A DNA stretch of 64,000 nucleotides from the NCBI RefSeq assembly GCF_900314695.1, contig NZ_OMWD01000010.1:39721-103720 (forward strand). Direction: 5' to 3'. Positions within the stretch are counted from its first letter, which is position 1; the number at the start of each line of letters is the position of its first letter. The translations under genes and the position numbers were made by a program. Origin of the DNA: an uncultured Methanobrevibacter sp. (GTDB lineage: Archaea > Methanobacteriota > Methanobacteria > Methanobacteriales > Methanobacteriaceae). This document shows positions 36,839 through 45,521 of the stretch, in pieces. The notes under the pieces are model-generated. The model did no database searches. It worked only from the letters and a program-made list of their open reading frames with translations, and was not told the origin of the DNA.

Positions 36839-38077
36839 GAGACTCATATCAATCATATTCTGAGTTTGCTCAGCCAATTCATCAGGAAGCCCTGTAATAT
36901 CCATGTTCAAAAATCCTCTAACAATCATGGATTCAGCATCTTCTTCCTTAATACCTCTGGAAGTTAAATAATTGATTTCATCTTCAGAAATCTTACCTAC
37001 AGCAGCTTCGTGAGACATTTCAAGATTTGCAGAGCTTGCTTCCAATTCAGGAACCGCATAAATGAAACTATCATCAGATAAAACCAATCCGTGACATTCC
37101 AAATGACCTTTAACATCAGGTACAGTTCCAGCCAAATGACCTCTAGCATATATTTTGGATTCATCCTGAGCAACAGCTCTTGATATAACTTCTCCTCTAG
37201 CACCTTCAGCATTCAATAAGACTCTTGAACCTACATCAATAATGGAATCTTTTTTACCGCCTTGTATACTTTGGAAAATAGCTCTAGAGTTTTTACCATC
37301 ACAATATGCAGTAGGAAATGACTGGATAGTGCTTACAGGACTGGTTAAGATATAATTGTTAATATAAGTTGAATCATCCATTAATTTAACACCAGTTCTT
37401 GGACGTACTTCCACTTCTTCAGCCCAATTATGAACCATAGTAAATGTTATTTTAGAACCTGGTTTTAAGTACATTTCAGAAACACCAACATGCATTGCAG
37501 ATGAAATGTCACTGCCTGTCGCACATCCTGTAATCAAATGTAGTTCAGAGTTTTCTTCGGCAATAATAACATTGTGTGCAGTTTGCATAATGTCAGTATC
37601 GCTAATGAACATGCAAGCCTGAACCGGCATTACTTCCTTAGTTCCAGGAAGGGACCTTACAAAGTATCCGCTTTTTACGCCATCTTTTTCTTCACGAAGT
37701 GCAGTTTTTGCAGTATACTTATCTGCATCCGGTTTGACAACATTCCAAAGATAATCTTCAACCCAACTGTATTTATCCAATGCAACACCAATATTCATTA
37801 CCTCAATTGAGTCAGACATGGAGTTATTGGTAAAAATATTACTTTGATCAACTTGTAAAAATGATCCAGACCTGTTGTTTTCTTCAGTGTCAACACCGAC
37901 TTTTAAAAGGTCTTTTTTGGTTTGTTTATTCAAATCATCCAAATCATCAATCATATCCAAAGCATTGACAGTTTCATCAGTGAAATTTTCAATGGTAATA
38001 TCAGCACCTAAAGCTGCCTTTTTATCTTTTGCTCTTTCTGCATCATTATAAACATTGCGCACACTCAACACATCCAT
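36827..38077 (-). CDS. sufB: SufB/SufD-family iron-sulfur scaffold protein
   Basis: 416 residues from ATG 38077; a second ATG three codons upstream and a GTG at codon 6 are alternatives, none with a strong ribosome site, so the exact start is uncertain. All overlap the end of sufC, implying coupled translation. Beta-helix core protein that assembles Fe-S clusters on a SufBC(D) scaffold. Recognisable: GSRVLLNAEGARGEVISRAVAQ (core GARGEVISRAV) and the C-terminal SHEAAVGKISEDEINYLTSRG motif. Probably forms the SufBC complex in archaea lacking a separate SufD and NifU. Confidence 0.9.
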   Translation of the reverse strand: MDVLSVRNVYNDAERAKDKKAALGADITIENFTDETVNALDMIDDLDDLNKQTKKDLLKVGVDTEENNRSGSFLQVDQSNIFTNNSMSDSIEVMNIGVALDKYSWVEDYLWNVVKPDADKYTAKTALREEKDGVKSGYFVRSLPGTKEVMPVQACMFISDTDIMQTAHNVIIAEENSELHLITGCATGSDISSAMHVGVSEMYLKPGSKITFTMVHNWAEEVEVRPRTGVKLMDDSTYINNYILTSPVSTIQSFPTAYCDGKNSRAIFQSIQGGKKDSIIDVGSRVLLNAEGARGEVISRAVAQDESKIYARGHLAGTVPDVKGHLECHGLVLSDDSFIYAVPELEASSANLEMSHEAAVGKISEDEINYLTSRGIKEEDAESMIVRGFLNMDITGLPDELAEQTQNMIDMSLDGM

Positions 38078-38801
38078 TAAAACCATTTTTTCTAATATCT
38101 TCTAAAATTTCAGAAGGATTTCCAGAACAAGAAATTACCCCATCTATTAAAACATGTGCTTTATCTGCACTGACAAAATTTAAAATATAACCTAAATGAG
38201 TAATTAAAAGACCACTTCTTTTTCTTGAACGTTGTGGTTTATCTTTATCCAATAAAGTTCCTATTTCAGAAGCCAACAATTCTACATTTTCTATATCTAC
38301 ACCTGAATCAGGTTCATCAAACATAGTGAAATCAGGCATTTGAGCCAATAACTGTAAAATTTCAGAACGTTTTACTTCACCACCGGAAAATCCTAAATTA
38401 ACATCCCTATCCAAAAATTCATCGCTGAATTTAAGTTGTTTAGCTAATTCTTGCATCCTAGGATTCAATTCTTCATCCATATCCTGATTAGAAACTATTT
38501 TTAATAAATCTCTTACTGATACTCCCCTAATGGATGGAGGAGTTTGAAAACTTACACCAATACCTAATTCTACTCTTTCAGCAGTTGTCAAACTAGTAAT
38601 ATCCTGACCTTTAAATTTAATAGATCCTTGAACCACGTTATATTGTGGAAAACCTAAAATAGTTAAAAATAAAGTACTTTTACCAGCACCATTCGGTCCT
38701 AAAAGAACATGAGTTTCACCTTCTTCAATTGAAAGGTTGATATCTTTTAAAACTCTTTTACCAGCCACCTCAACGCCTAAATTTTCTATTTCAAGCAACA
38801 T
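38046..38801 (-). CDS. sufC: SufC ATPase
   Basis: 251 residues. ABC ATPase of iron-sulfur assembly: Walker A GPNGAGKST, signature LGFSGGEVKRSEI, Walker B FTMFDEPDSGVD, and H-loop LITHLGYIL. Partner of SufB, encoded downstream with a 32 bp overlap. The C-terminus carries three cysteines (Cys244, Cys247, Cys250 in GCVECAQC) beyond the usual end. Good AAGGTGAT ribosome site. Confidence 0.93.
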   Translation of the reverse strand: MLLEIENLGVEVAGKRVLKDINLSIEEGETHVLLGPNGAGKSTLFLTILGFPQYNVVQGSIKFKGQDITSLTTAERVELGIGVSFQTPPSIRGVSVRDLLKIVSNQDMDEELNPRMQELAKQLKFSDEFLDRDVNLGFSGGEVKRSEILQLLAQMPDFTMFDEPDSGVDIENVELLASEIGTLLDKDKPQRSRKRSGLLITHLGYILNFVSADKAHVLIDGVISCSGNPSEILEDIRKNGFNGCVECAQCL

Positions 38802-38926
38802 ATAATCACCTTAAAAATAAATATGAATTTGTTATACTAATATAAATTTAATCTACTAAATATAAATAGTTAACACAATATATAAAAAGAGATTAAAAAT
38901 AAGATAATAATAAATAAAAAAAGAGA

Positions 38927-38945
38927 TAACTGAATTATTCAGTTA
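38927..38945 (-). terminator. Terminator of the PRC-barrel gene
   Basis: Perfect 8 bp hairpin TAACTGAA-TTA-TTCAGTTA over the stop codon, followed on the minus strand by CTCTTTTTTTATTT. Confidence 0.65.
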
Positions 38946-39201
38946 CAATAATAAATTCGCCAACTTTTTCGACTTTAGCAAAAGGAACTAACAATAAGTC
39001 ACCATTTCTTTTAGCACCTTTCACATGAATATTACGGTCGCTTTCAACTCTAATAGCAATATCAACAATTTTACCGGTTTTTTCGTTGATAATTAATTCA
39101 TCCAAAACACCAAGGATGCGAGCATTATTGGTAGCAACCTGATAATTTTTAATTTCACTCCATAATTTTTCTTCTCTTTTTGGAATTTGTTTATTTTCCA
39201 T
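38935..39201 (-). CDS. PRC-barrel domain protein
   Basis: 88 residues. N-terminal charged segment (1-16), then a small beta-barrel: ATNNARILGVLDELIIN, KIVDIAIRV, GDLLLVPFAKVEKVGEFIIV. This is the PRC-barrel pattern. Archaeal PRC-barrel proteins include CdpB-type cell-division factors in haloarchaea, so a division role is possible but unproven. Its own AGGTGAG site and hairpin terminator make it a single-gene transcript. Confidence 0.8.
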   Translation of the reverse strand: MENKQIPKREEKLWSEIKNYQVATNNARILGVLDELIINEKTGKIVDIAIRVESDRNIHVKGAKRNGDLLLVPFAKVEKVGEFIIVTE

Positions 39202-39256
39202 GAACTCACCTAGTAAAAATTAAATTTAGTTATATAAATATTTAACTTCATTATAT

Positions 39257-39865
39257 TTAAACATAATATTGATTGTATAATTTTTCAGCAACTTTGCTAT
39301 CGGGAATAGTATTGATATTTAAAGCCAGTTCGGCTTTTGGAATAATTAACTGGTCTTCATCCTGAACTATATTAATACTTCTTAAAACATTTAAGCCTGA
39401 AGGCACATTGCCATTAAATTCATAAGTAAATTCAAGTCCCAAATCTTCAAAAATCTCAACAGGAACAAGAACTGACAAAGCATCTTTATCAGACTTCAAA
39501 TAATATTTTAAAACATAGTCTATAGTTTCTGTTGAAATAAATGGCAAATCTGCATTAATAAAAAGTAAAATATCTTCACTGGATTGATTTTCAAAATAAT
39601 CCAAGATAAATGACAAGTCAGTCAAATAATCATCCCCTGACGTATCCAAAATTTGAAAATCATCATCAAGGGAATTCAAGTAATCGATTGTTTCAAGAGT
39701 ATTGGGACTGACTGCAATAATTAATTTATCAATTAATTTAGATTGATTAACATTATCAATTACATATTTAATTAAAGGTTTATCATGTAATTTGAAAAGA
39801 GGTTTTTCACAAGGAACTTTCAGTCTAGTTCCCCTACCTCCGGCCATCAAAATTGCATAAATCAT
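39257..39865 (-). CDS. cobY: GTP:adenosylcobinamide-phosphate guanylyltransferase
   Basis: 202 residues from ATG 39865 (MIYAILMAGGRGTRL). Nucleotidyltransferase of the CobY/MobA type: LMAGGRGTRL, CEKPLFKLHDKPLI, and the metal-binding FINADLPFIS. In archaea CobY attaches GMP to cobinamide phosphate for cobamide synthesis, needed for the corrinoid of MtrA. MobA has the same fold; the CobY call rests on the overall sequence and position beside mtr. Confidence 0.82.
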   Translation of the reverse strand: MIYAILMAGGRGTRLKVPCEKPLFKLHDKPLIKYVIDNVNQSKLIDKLIIAVSPNTLETIDYLNSLDDDFQILDTSGDDYLTDLSFILDYFENQSSEDILLFINADLPFISTETIDYVLKYYLKSDKDALSVLVPVEIFEDLGLEFTYEFNGNVPSGLNVLRSINIVQDEDQLIIPKAELALNINTIPDSKVAEKLYNQYYV

Positions 39866-39881
39866 GATAAACCACATTAAT

Positions 39882-41351
39882 TTAAGCGAATTTACCGCCA
39901 GCCATTTTCATACGATCTTTAAGAATGCATCTTCCCCCTTGTTTTCCTCCAATAGGGAATTTAGGAGTACCCATTGAATTCATACAACGAGCCATGATTG
40001 CTGAACCAAGAGCAAGACCATCTTCAACAAATACTACATTTTCAAACTTATCTTGCACTGCCTGTAAAATAAGTTCAGGTTTTCTACCAGTAATTCCTGC
40101 CCTTCCTGTAATACCTAAAGCAGAGCCCGGAACGATGACATTTTCTTCAAATGCAACATCCAAAACCCTTTTAACTATGTTTGTACTAACATAATCCAAA
40201 GTTGAAAGTAAGGTTGGAAGACCATCAGCATCATAGAATTGAGCACCCAATTCCATCAATTCAGGTAATTTATCCCCATTAACACCAACATCACAACCAA
40301 TTAAAGTAGTGCCCGCATTATCTGCAGCAACCGGATTAACTGGAACAGTACCAAACCTTTGAACATCCATTGGAACTTTACGAATATCAATTAATTTATG
40401 AGCCTCAAGCGCATTAGCTTCAGCCTTTTTATGATTAGCTTTTTTCATTGCTTTTTCATCATATAAATCTAAAGCCGCTCCATTTTTCTTATCAATTTGA
40501 CCAGATCCTCTAGCAAGAGAATCGCTTACAACACCCGCAAGCCCTAAAAAGTTACCAACAGTATTTGCATAAGGTTCATTATCATTAACAATACGTCCTG
40601 CCAATGTTGATCCGAAATCTAAAGAAACACAAGGGTTTCTATAATCAACTTCAGTCCATTTAGCACCTAATTTAATTCCAGCAGTAACAAGTTCACCTTC
40701 CATTTCATTAGCAACTGTTTCTTTACCTTTAGGAGGAACAACACTTACAACAGCCCCATCAAACATGATATTTTCCAAAAGAGAATGTTTCTGTAATCTT
40801 TCCGGAAGTTGAGAAATACTCATTGCTGGAGACATCTTACGAGGAGGTATATCTGCTGCAAGACAACCATCTGCAAGTGCAATAATGAGTTGACCCGCTT
40901 CTTCTGCAGTTGCAAAACCTGCAGTTACCCCAGTAGATCTAACAACAAAATCCAAATCTTCATCCTTATCTACTTGACATTTTTTAAGAGATTCCAAAAC
41001 AGTATCTCTAATTAAGTCAGTTACAGCTTCCTTGGAAAGTTCAATTCCCCACACAGTTTTACCAAAAACCTCTTCTGAAGGTTTAGGTGGCCTAATATCA
41101 CGAGTCATTTTAACTGTTTTATTCAAAAGATAAGATTCACTAGTATTTAAATTAGTAGCCATTACAATAGATTTTGTAGTGGTGTTACCTAATTCAACAG
41201 AAGCAGTTACATAAAAAGTATCAGGCTTTTTAACAGCACCAGGACTTGCAGGACCTGCCCTCTGAGCCTTTAATGTAGCCAAATTGCCATCTTTGGAATG
41301 GGCAATTATAGGTTTAGGACCTTTATTAAAAATTTTACTTAAAAAAGACAT
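39882..41351 (-). CDS. Methanogenesis marker protein 14
   Basis: 489 residues. Actin-like ATPase features: VTASVELGNTTTKSIVM (about 47-63), a second nucleotide region VSLDFGSTLAGRIV (~243) and VIVPGSALGITGRAG. The N-terminal ~45 residues are basic and Pro/Ala-rich. Matches what I recall of methanogenesis marker 14, related to activators such as RamA/hydroxyglutaryl-CoA dehydratase activator. Substrate not established; corrinoid or cofactor activation is plausible given mtr downstream neighbours. Good GGTGAGG ribosome site. Confidence 0.8.
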   Translation of the reverse strand: MSFLSKIFNKGPKPIIAHSKDGNLATLKAQRAGPASPGAVKKPDTFYVTASVELGNTTTKSIVMATNLNTSESYLLNKTVKMTRDIRPPKPSEEVFGKTVWGIELSKEAVTDLIRDTVLESLKKCQVDKDEDLDFVVRSTGVTAGFATAEEAGQLIIALADGCLAADIPPRKMSPAMSISQLPERLQKHSLLENIMFDGAVVSVVPPKGKETVANEMEGELVTAGIKLGAKWTEVDYRNPCVSLDFGSTLAGRIVNDNEPYANTVGNFLGLAGVVSDSLARGSGQIDKKNGAALDLYDEKAMKKANHKKAEANALEAHKLIDIRKVPMDVQRFGTVPVNPVAADNAGTTLIGCDVGVNGDKLPELMELGAQFYDADGLPTLLSTLDYVSTNIVKRVLDVAFEENVIVPGSALGITGRAGITGRKPELILQAVQDKFENVVFVEDGLALGSAIMARCMNSMGTPKFPIGGKQGGRCILKDRMKMAGGKFA

Positions 41352-41468
41352 TATTCAACCTCACCAAAATATAAAGTTAATTAATAATCTCTTTTTAAGA
41401 TAATATAAATTTTATTAAAAAAATCTTTAAAAAAATCACGAAAAATAGTTAAAAAAAATTAAAAAAAG

Positions 41469-41494
41469 GATTAGATGAAATGAATCATCTAATC
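41469..41494 (-). terminator. Terminator of the mtr operon
   Basis: Perfect 10 bp hairpin GATTAGATGA-AATGAA-TCATCTAATC just after mtrH, followed on the minus strand by CTTTTTTTAATTTTTTTT. Confidence 0.8.
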
Positions 41495-41508
41495 GGGACC
41501 CTTATTGT

Positions 41509-42441
41509 TTATAATAATTTGTTAATTGGGTGTTCTTCTACAGGTTCGGTACCGATATCTTTTGCTGCTTCAGCAATCATGATATCTGCCATACCACAAG
41601 CAGGGAATGCAAGTCTTGCGTTTTCGATTGGTCCAAAGAGAACGAAGTCTCCTCCAGCCATTTGTTGAACAATGTTAGAACCAATATCACAAACAGGCCA
41701 TGCTTCTTTGTGTTCTTTTTTGTATCCTCTTAACCAATCCCATGCGGATGGTACGTTGTGAATACCAGATCCTACTGGGTATCCCCATTTAGCTTTTACA
41801 GCGTAGGAAGTTCTTACAGCAGGTCCTGCACCTTGACCTAATGGAGTAACTGCTACATCCATGAATGGTTTAGTAATTCCACATTCATCAGCCATTTCAA
41901 GGATACCTTGATCAATTACATCTCCACCAGTTTCCCAGATTTCGATTTTTCCTTCTACACCAGCTTTCATTGGGTTGAAACCTAAGAGAATGGATGCGTC
42001 GATGTCTGAGTTTTTAACAGCTTCGATTTCACCAGGTTCAGCAGCCATACTTAAAGAGTTGTAAACAGCTCTTTCGCATAATCCTACTTCTTGAACGTAT
42101 TCTACACCTGCAATTTTAGCAGCAGCTGCAGTTGAATCTATAAGGAAAGGTTTGTCACAGACGTCTCCTACAAATTCTAAGTATTTTACCATAGCGTCTG
42201 CAGTAGCACCGAAAGTTTGTACAACACAAGGGTTTCCGGTTACATCGGACATTTCTTCCATAGTTTTAATTCTTTCTTCAGCAGCATCTTTATCAAAGAT
42301 ACCTTCTTTTTCATCACTAATAATATTGTGTCCACCGTAAAAGATTGTTCCTGCTAAAACAGTAGGGTATTCACCAGGTTGCCCTCCCATTTTCATACCA
42401 GCAACATCAATGACGAGTTGTTCTTTATCAAATCTTAACAT
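41509..42441 (-). CDS. mtrH: Tetrahydromethanopterin S-methyltransferase subunit H
   Basis: 310 residues. Transfers the methyl group from methyl-tetrahydromethanopterin to the corrinoid on MtrA; peripheral, cytoplasmic side of the Mtr complex. TIM-barrel pattern with VIDVAGMKMGGQPGEYPTVL near the N-terminus, DSTAAAAKIAGVEY, and ILLGFNPMKAG. Last gene of mtrEDCBAFGH; AGGAGG site. Confidence 0.95.
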   Translation of the reverse strand: MLRFDKEQLVIDVAGMKMGGQPGEYPTVLAGTIFYGGHNIISDEKEGIFDKDAAEERIKTMEEMSDVTGNPCVVQTFGATADAMVKYLEFVGDVCDKPFLIDSTAAAAKIAGVEYVQEVGLCERAVYNSLSMAAEPGEIEAVKNSDIDASILLGFNPMKAGVEGKIEIWETGGDVIDQGILEMADECGITKPFMDVAVTPLGQGAGPAVRTSYAVKAKWGYPVGSGIHNVPSAWDWLRGYKKEHKEAWPVCDIGSNIVQQMAGGDFVLFGPIENARLAFPACGMADIMIAEAAKDIGTEPVEEHPINKLL

Positions 42442-42454
42442 AAATATAAACCTC

Positions 42455-42697
42455 CTATAATAAGGCAGATAACATTGAAGTTATACCAAATTTTATGGCT
42501 ACAATTAAAATAATTAAGCCAATTATAATACCATATAATATACCAACATCCCTACCATTTTGTTGGCCTAAACGTTGATAGTATTCACCTACAGTGAAAT
42601 CAACTTTTTCTTCTGCGTCATCTAATTTTGCAACAATTTGGTTGAAATCATCTGAGGAAACCATGACTTGAGGTATTGAATTATCTTCTTCACTCAT
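42455..42697 (-). CDS. mtrG: Methyltransferase subunit G
   Basis: 80 residues from ATG 42697 (GGGGTG before it; the upstream start in frame lacks a site). Soluble N-terminal helix region (KLDDAEEKVDFTVGEYYQRLG) and one C-terminal membrane helix (GILYGIIIGLIILIVAIKFG). Small stalk subunit of the Mtr complex. Confidence 0.9.
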   Translation of the reverse strand: MSEEDNSIPQVMVSSDDFNQIVAKLDDAEEKVDFTVGEYYQRLGQQNGRDVGILYGIIIGLIILIVAIKFGITSMLSALL

Positions 42698-42709
42698 AAA
42701 TAACACCCC

Positions 42710-42916
42710 TTATAATCCCATTGCTTTTGCAAGTGCAGGAATAATTACGATAAAAAGTAATGCTATGCAAGCACCAATAGCAAATCCTTTAAATCTAGTT
42801 GCAAGTAAACCTGCGAATAGTTTACCTTCTCTTGCAAGGAGTTTAGAACTATATTCAGCATCATCTGCTGCGTTTTTCATCCCGTGTATATTTGGTTTAT
42901 TTGAAATTTGTACCAT
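42710..42916 (-). CDS. mtrF: Methyltransferase subunit F
   Basis: 68 residues from ATG 42916 (AGGAGGAG before). N-terminal soluble part resembling the N-terminus of MtrA's helix region, then one membrane helix (GACIALLFIVIIPALAKAMG). Homologous to part of MtrA in M. thermautotrophicus-type complexes. Confidence 0.9.
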   Translation of the reverse strand: MVQISNKPNIHGMKNAADDAEYSSKLLAREGKLFAGLLATRFKGFAIGACIALLFIVIIPALAKAMGL

Positions 42917-42929
42917 ATTCATCTCCTCC

Positions 42930-43643
42930 TTAAATCAAGAATAAAATTCCAATTATTAAAGTAAAAGCTAATCCGATCATTATACCTTGGACTTTACCTG
43001 CATAATTACCAGCCATATTCCTTTGAACTGCACCGACCATGTCGATTTTAGTGTTTATATCCCTAATTCTTGCTTCAACAAGAGCAGTTTCAGCAGAAAC
43101 AACTTTGATTGCTTCTCCTTCTTCTTCGTCATCGCCATCATCGTCAACGGAAATAACCATAGCTTCTTCTTCAAAAGCACCTGGATCTTTTTCTACACAT
43201 TCATTGATTTTTGATTGAATTGCTCCGACATCTTCTGTGTCGATTAAATCAACAATCTCCAATTGTTGTTGGAATCTTTCAACACCATCGAGAGGAACAT
43301 TTTCTACGAAAGGAATAGCACCAGTTGCACCGATGATTTTCTTTTTGTCAGCATCTGCACCGTTTTCATGTAAAGCTTTAAAACTTTGACCTGTGATGTG
43401 ACCTTGTACTTCAGCACCAGCTAATATTAAGAAACGAATATTAGGGTTTGAAATAATGTTTGCAACTACTTTTTCTATTCCTAAGTTTTCTGTTTTACAT
43501 GGACCTGCAATAGCTGCACCAGAAAGTTCAGCTTCAATGTGAGAAGCTAAAGTTGTTACTGCAACTGGGCTTTCTGGATCACCGACAATGTAGTCTCCAC
43601 TGATAACCGGCCAGCCGTCTGCAGGAGCTTTTTTATCAGCCAT
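42930..43643 (-). CDS. mtrA: Methyltransferase subunit A, corrinoid-binding
   Basis: 237 residues. Carries the cobamide whose methyl group is moved to coenzyme M. The cobalt ligand is predicted to be His82 in EVQGHITGQ (His84 in the best studied homologues). Acidic linker after residue 160 (DDDGDDEEEGE), and one C-terminal membrane helix (IGLAFTLIIGILFLI). No gap to mtrB. Operon position: mtrB-A-F. Confidence 0.95.
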   Translation of the reverse strand: MADKKAPADGWPVISGDYIVGDPESPVAVTTLASHIEAELSGAAIAGPCKTENLGIEKVVANIISNPNIRFLILAGAEVQGHITGQSFKALHENGADADKKKIIGATGAIPFVENVPLDGVERFQQQLEIVDLIDTEDVGAIQSKINECVEKDPGAFEEEAMVISVDDDGDDEEEGEAIKVVSAETALVEARIRDINTKIDMVGAVQRNMAGNYAGKVQGIMIGLAFTLIIGILFLI

Positions 43644-43973
43644 CTATAAAACCCCCAATATTTGTAATATAGGTAATGCAGCAAATATGATAAATGAAGC
43701 TAATAAGAATCCATATACCATGTTAGTTAATAATCCTGCGGTAACATAAGAACCTTCCCTTCCAGGGAAAGAACCAACAGGACTTGTGTATGGATCTAAT
43801 GAAGCCATCAATTCATCAGCAGCTAATTCCACTTTTGCTACTTGTTCATTTACATCATCCATAGATAGGAGTACGATTCCTGAACCTAAAGATGAACTTA
43901 TGAGCCCGGATACTGGGTCATATGCATAATTCATTTCAGGTACAATTTGTACCATAGGTAACATTTGAGCCAT
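43644..43973 (-). CDS. mtrB: Methyltransferase subunit B
   Basis: 109 residues. Small subunit with one C-terminal membrane helix (NMVYGFLLASFIIFAALPILQ). N-terminus MLPMVQIVPEMNYAYDPVSG is a family signature. AGGAGGAA site; mtrA begins directly at its stop. Confidence 0.93.
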   Translation of the reverse strand: MAQMLPMVQIVPEMNYAYDPVSGLISSSLGSGIVLLSMDDVNEQVAKVELAADELMASLDPYTSPVGSFPGREGSYVTAGLLTNMVYGFLLASFIIFAALPILQILGVL

Positions 43974-43990
43974 ATTTAATTCCTCCTAAT

Positions 43991-44806
43991 CTAATTTTCC
44001 ACTTTAGGCCATAATCCAGCCCATTTGGTTGAAGCTGCATCATTACATGAAGCTTGTACGAATGCTCTGAATGAGATAATCCAACCGATTAAACCAACGA
44101 TGAATACAATGAACCAACCGAGTCCACCAGTAGTGACAGACATGAGACCAGTAATAGCCATGGATAAAAATGCAGTAGATGCTGCACATTTGAGGGTTCT
44201 TACTTGATCTTCGTTAGGTCCTAAACATGCGTTGAATGGGTGTTGGATTGCCATAGTACACATAATAAATAATACAGCAATAAAACCAGTTGCAACAACA
44301 TTTTCATAAATTGCAGTCATATCAAAAGTACCAGCAATAGCTGCGGAGAATCCTAAAATAGATAAACAAGCAGCACCTGCAATTTCAATAGTACATTGGA
44401 GCATAATAGGGATTTTCATACCTACAATTTTAGTTGCGACAAGAGCAATGATTGCACCAATGATAATAGCAATAACTAAACCTGCAACAGGTCCTATTAA
44501 AGGCATTTTGATAAGAGTTGCTAAACTAATACCTGCTAAAGATGAGATTACACCTACAGATAAAGACATGTAACCGATAGATGGAACACCAGTACCTAAA
44601 CCGTAACTTGCTACTCTACGAATAGCGTCAGCACCCCAAACAATAGCGCATACAGCACCAAGAGCACCGAATAATGAACCAATAGTTTCATTTAACATAC
44701 CGGATAAGTAAATACCGATTAATCCACCGACAATACCTAAAATTAATAAATGAGTTGAGCTAACTGCACCTGCAGCTGCACCATCAGCACTTCCACCAGC
44801 AGACAT
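43991..44806 (-). CDS. mtrC: Methyltransferase subunit C
   Basis: 271 residues, integral membrane protein with about seven or eight helices (for example LLILGIVGGLIGIYLSGML and VSIGYMSLSVGVISSLAGIS). With MtrD and MtrE it forms the sodium-pumping membrane core of the Mtr complex. GGAGGTAT site and one-base spacing from mtrD. Confidence 0.95.
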   Translation of the reverse strand: MSAGGSADGAAAGAVSSTHLLILGIVGGLIGIYLSGMLNETIGSLFGALGAVCAIVWGADAIRRVASYGLGTGVPSIGYMSLSVGVISSLAGISLATLIKMPLIGPVAGLVIAIIIGAIIALVATKIVGMKIPIMLQCTIEIAGAACLSILGFSAAIAGTFDMTAIYENVVATGFIAVLFIMCTMAIQHPFNACLGPNEDQVRTLKCAASTAFLSMAITGLMSVTTGGLGWFIVFIVGLIGWIISFRAFVQASCNDAASTKWAGLWPKVEN

Positions 44807-45508
44807 TTAGATACCTCCAGTTAAAATAATACAAAAGATTCCGACAACAATAGATGCGATAGCACATGCAATTGCTCCAGTTCCAATTCTTTTGAATTTT
44901 GGATCGTGCATACCTTCAATGGTACCACCAATGTTATAAGAAGCAATTACTGAGTTAATAAAGAACACACCTACACCTAAAATAGCAGCTAAACCAATAC
45001 TTACAGCAGGGTCAGTTACAAAAGTACTGTCTTGAACAGCTTGATAAATTCCGTAGTAGACTAATCCACCACCAAAACCACCGAAGAGACCTCCAATGAG
45101 ACCACTTATGAATGAAGTTAAAGGTACACCGTGACCTTCAGTACCAGGGGTTTTGTAAGCTTCTTGATTACGTTTAGTAATCCAGTCTACAGGTACTTTA
45201 GATGCAGCAGGAACAATACCTACACCGAAGATGTAGATTAAGTTTGCAATGAGCATAGTAATACCCATCATAATCATAGCACCTATTGCACCACCTATAC
45301 CCACTATATAGAATGGTTCACCTGTCATAGTTGCAGCAGTAATAAGTCCTGTTAAACCAGCACCAGCAGCTAACATAGCAGTACCGGTACCTACACCAGT
45401 AGCTGTTGCCATAGCCGCAGGAGCTCCTCCTACAGGAATAAAGTGCACACCTGCACCAATCATAATACCGCCTATAGCGATGAATAAAATTAATGTAATT
45501 GGATCCAT
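44807..45508 (-). CDS. mtrD: Methyltransferase subunit D
   Basis: 233 residues from ATG 45508 (MDPITLILF, AAGGAGG upstream); a longer frame overlapping mtrE is rejected. Multi-span membrane protein (about six helices) with Gly-rich helices (GGLFGGFGGGLVYYG). Part of the MtrCDE sodium channel. Confidence 0.95.
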   Translation of the reverse strand: MDPITLILFIAIGGIMIGAGVHFIPVGGAPAAMATATGVGTGTAMLAAGAGLTGLITAATMTGEPFYIVGIGGAIGAMIMMGITMLIANLIYIFGVGIVPAASKVPVDWITKRNQEAYKTPGTEGHGVPLTSFISGLIGGLFGGFGGGLVYYGIYQAVQDSTFVTDPAVSIGLAAILGVGVFFINSVIASYNIGGTIEGMHDPKFKRIGTGAIACAIASIVVGIFCIILTGGI

Positions 45509-45521
45509 AATCGAAACCTCC

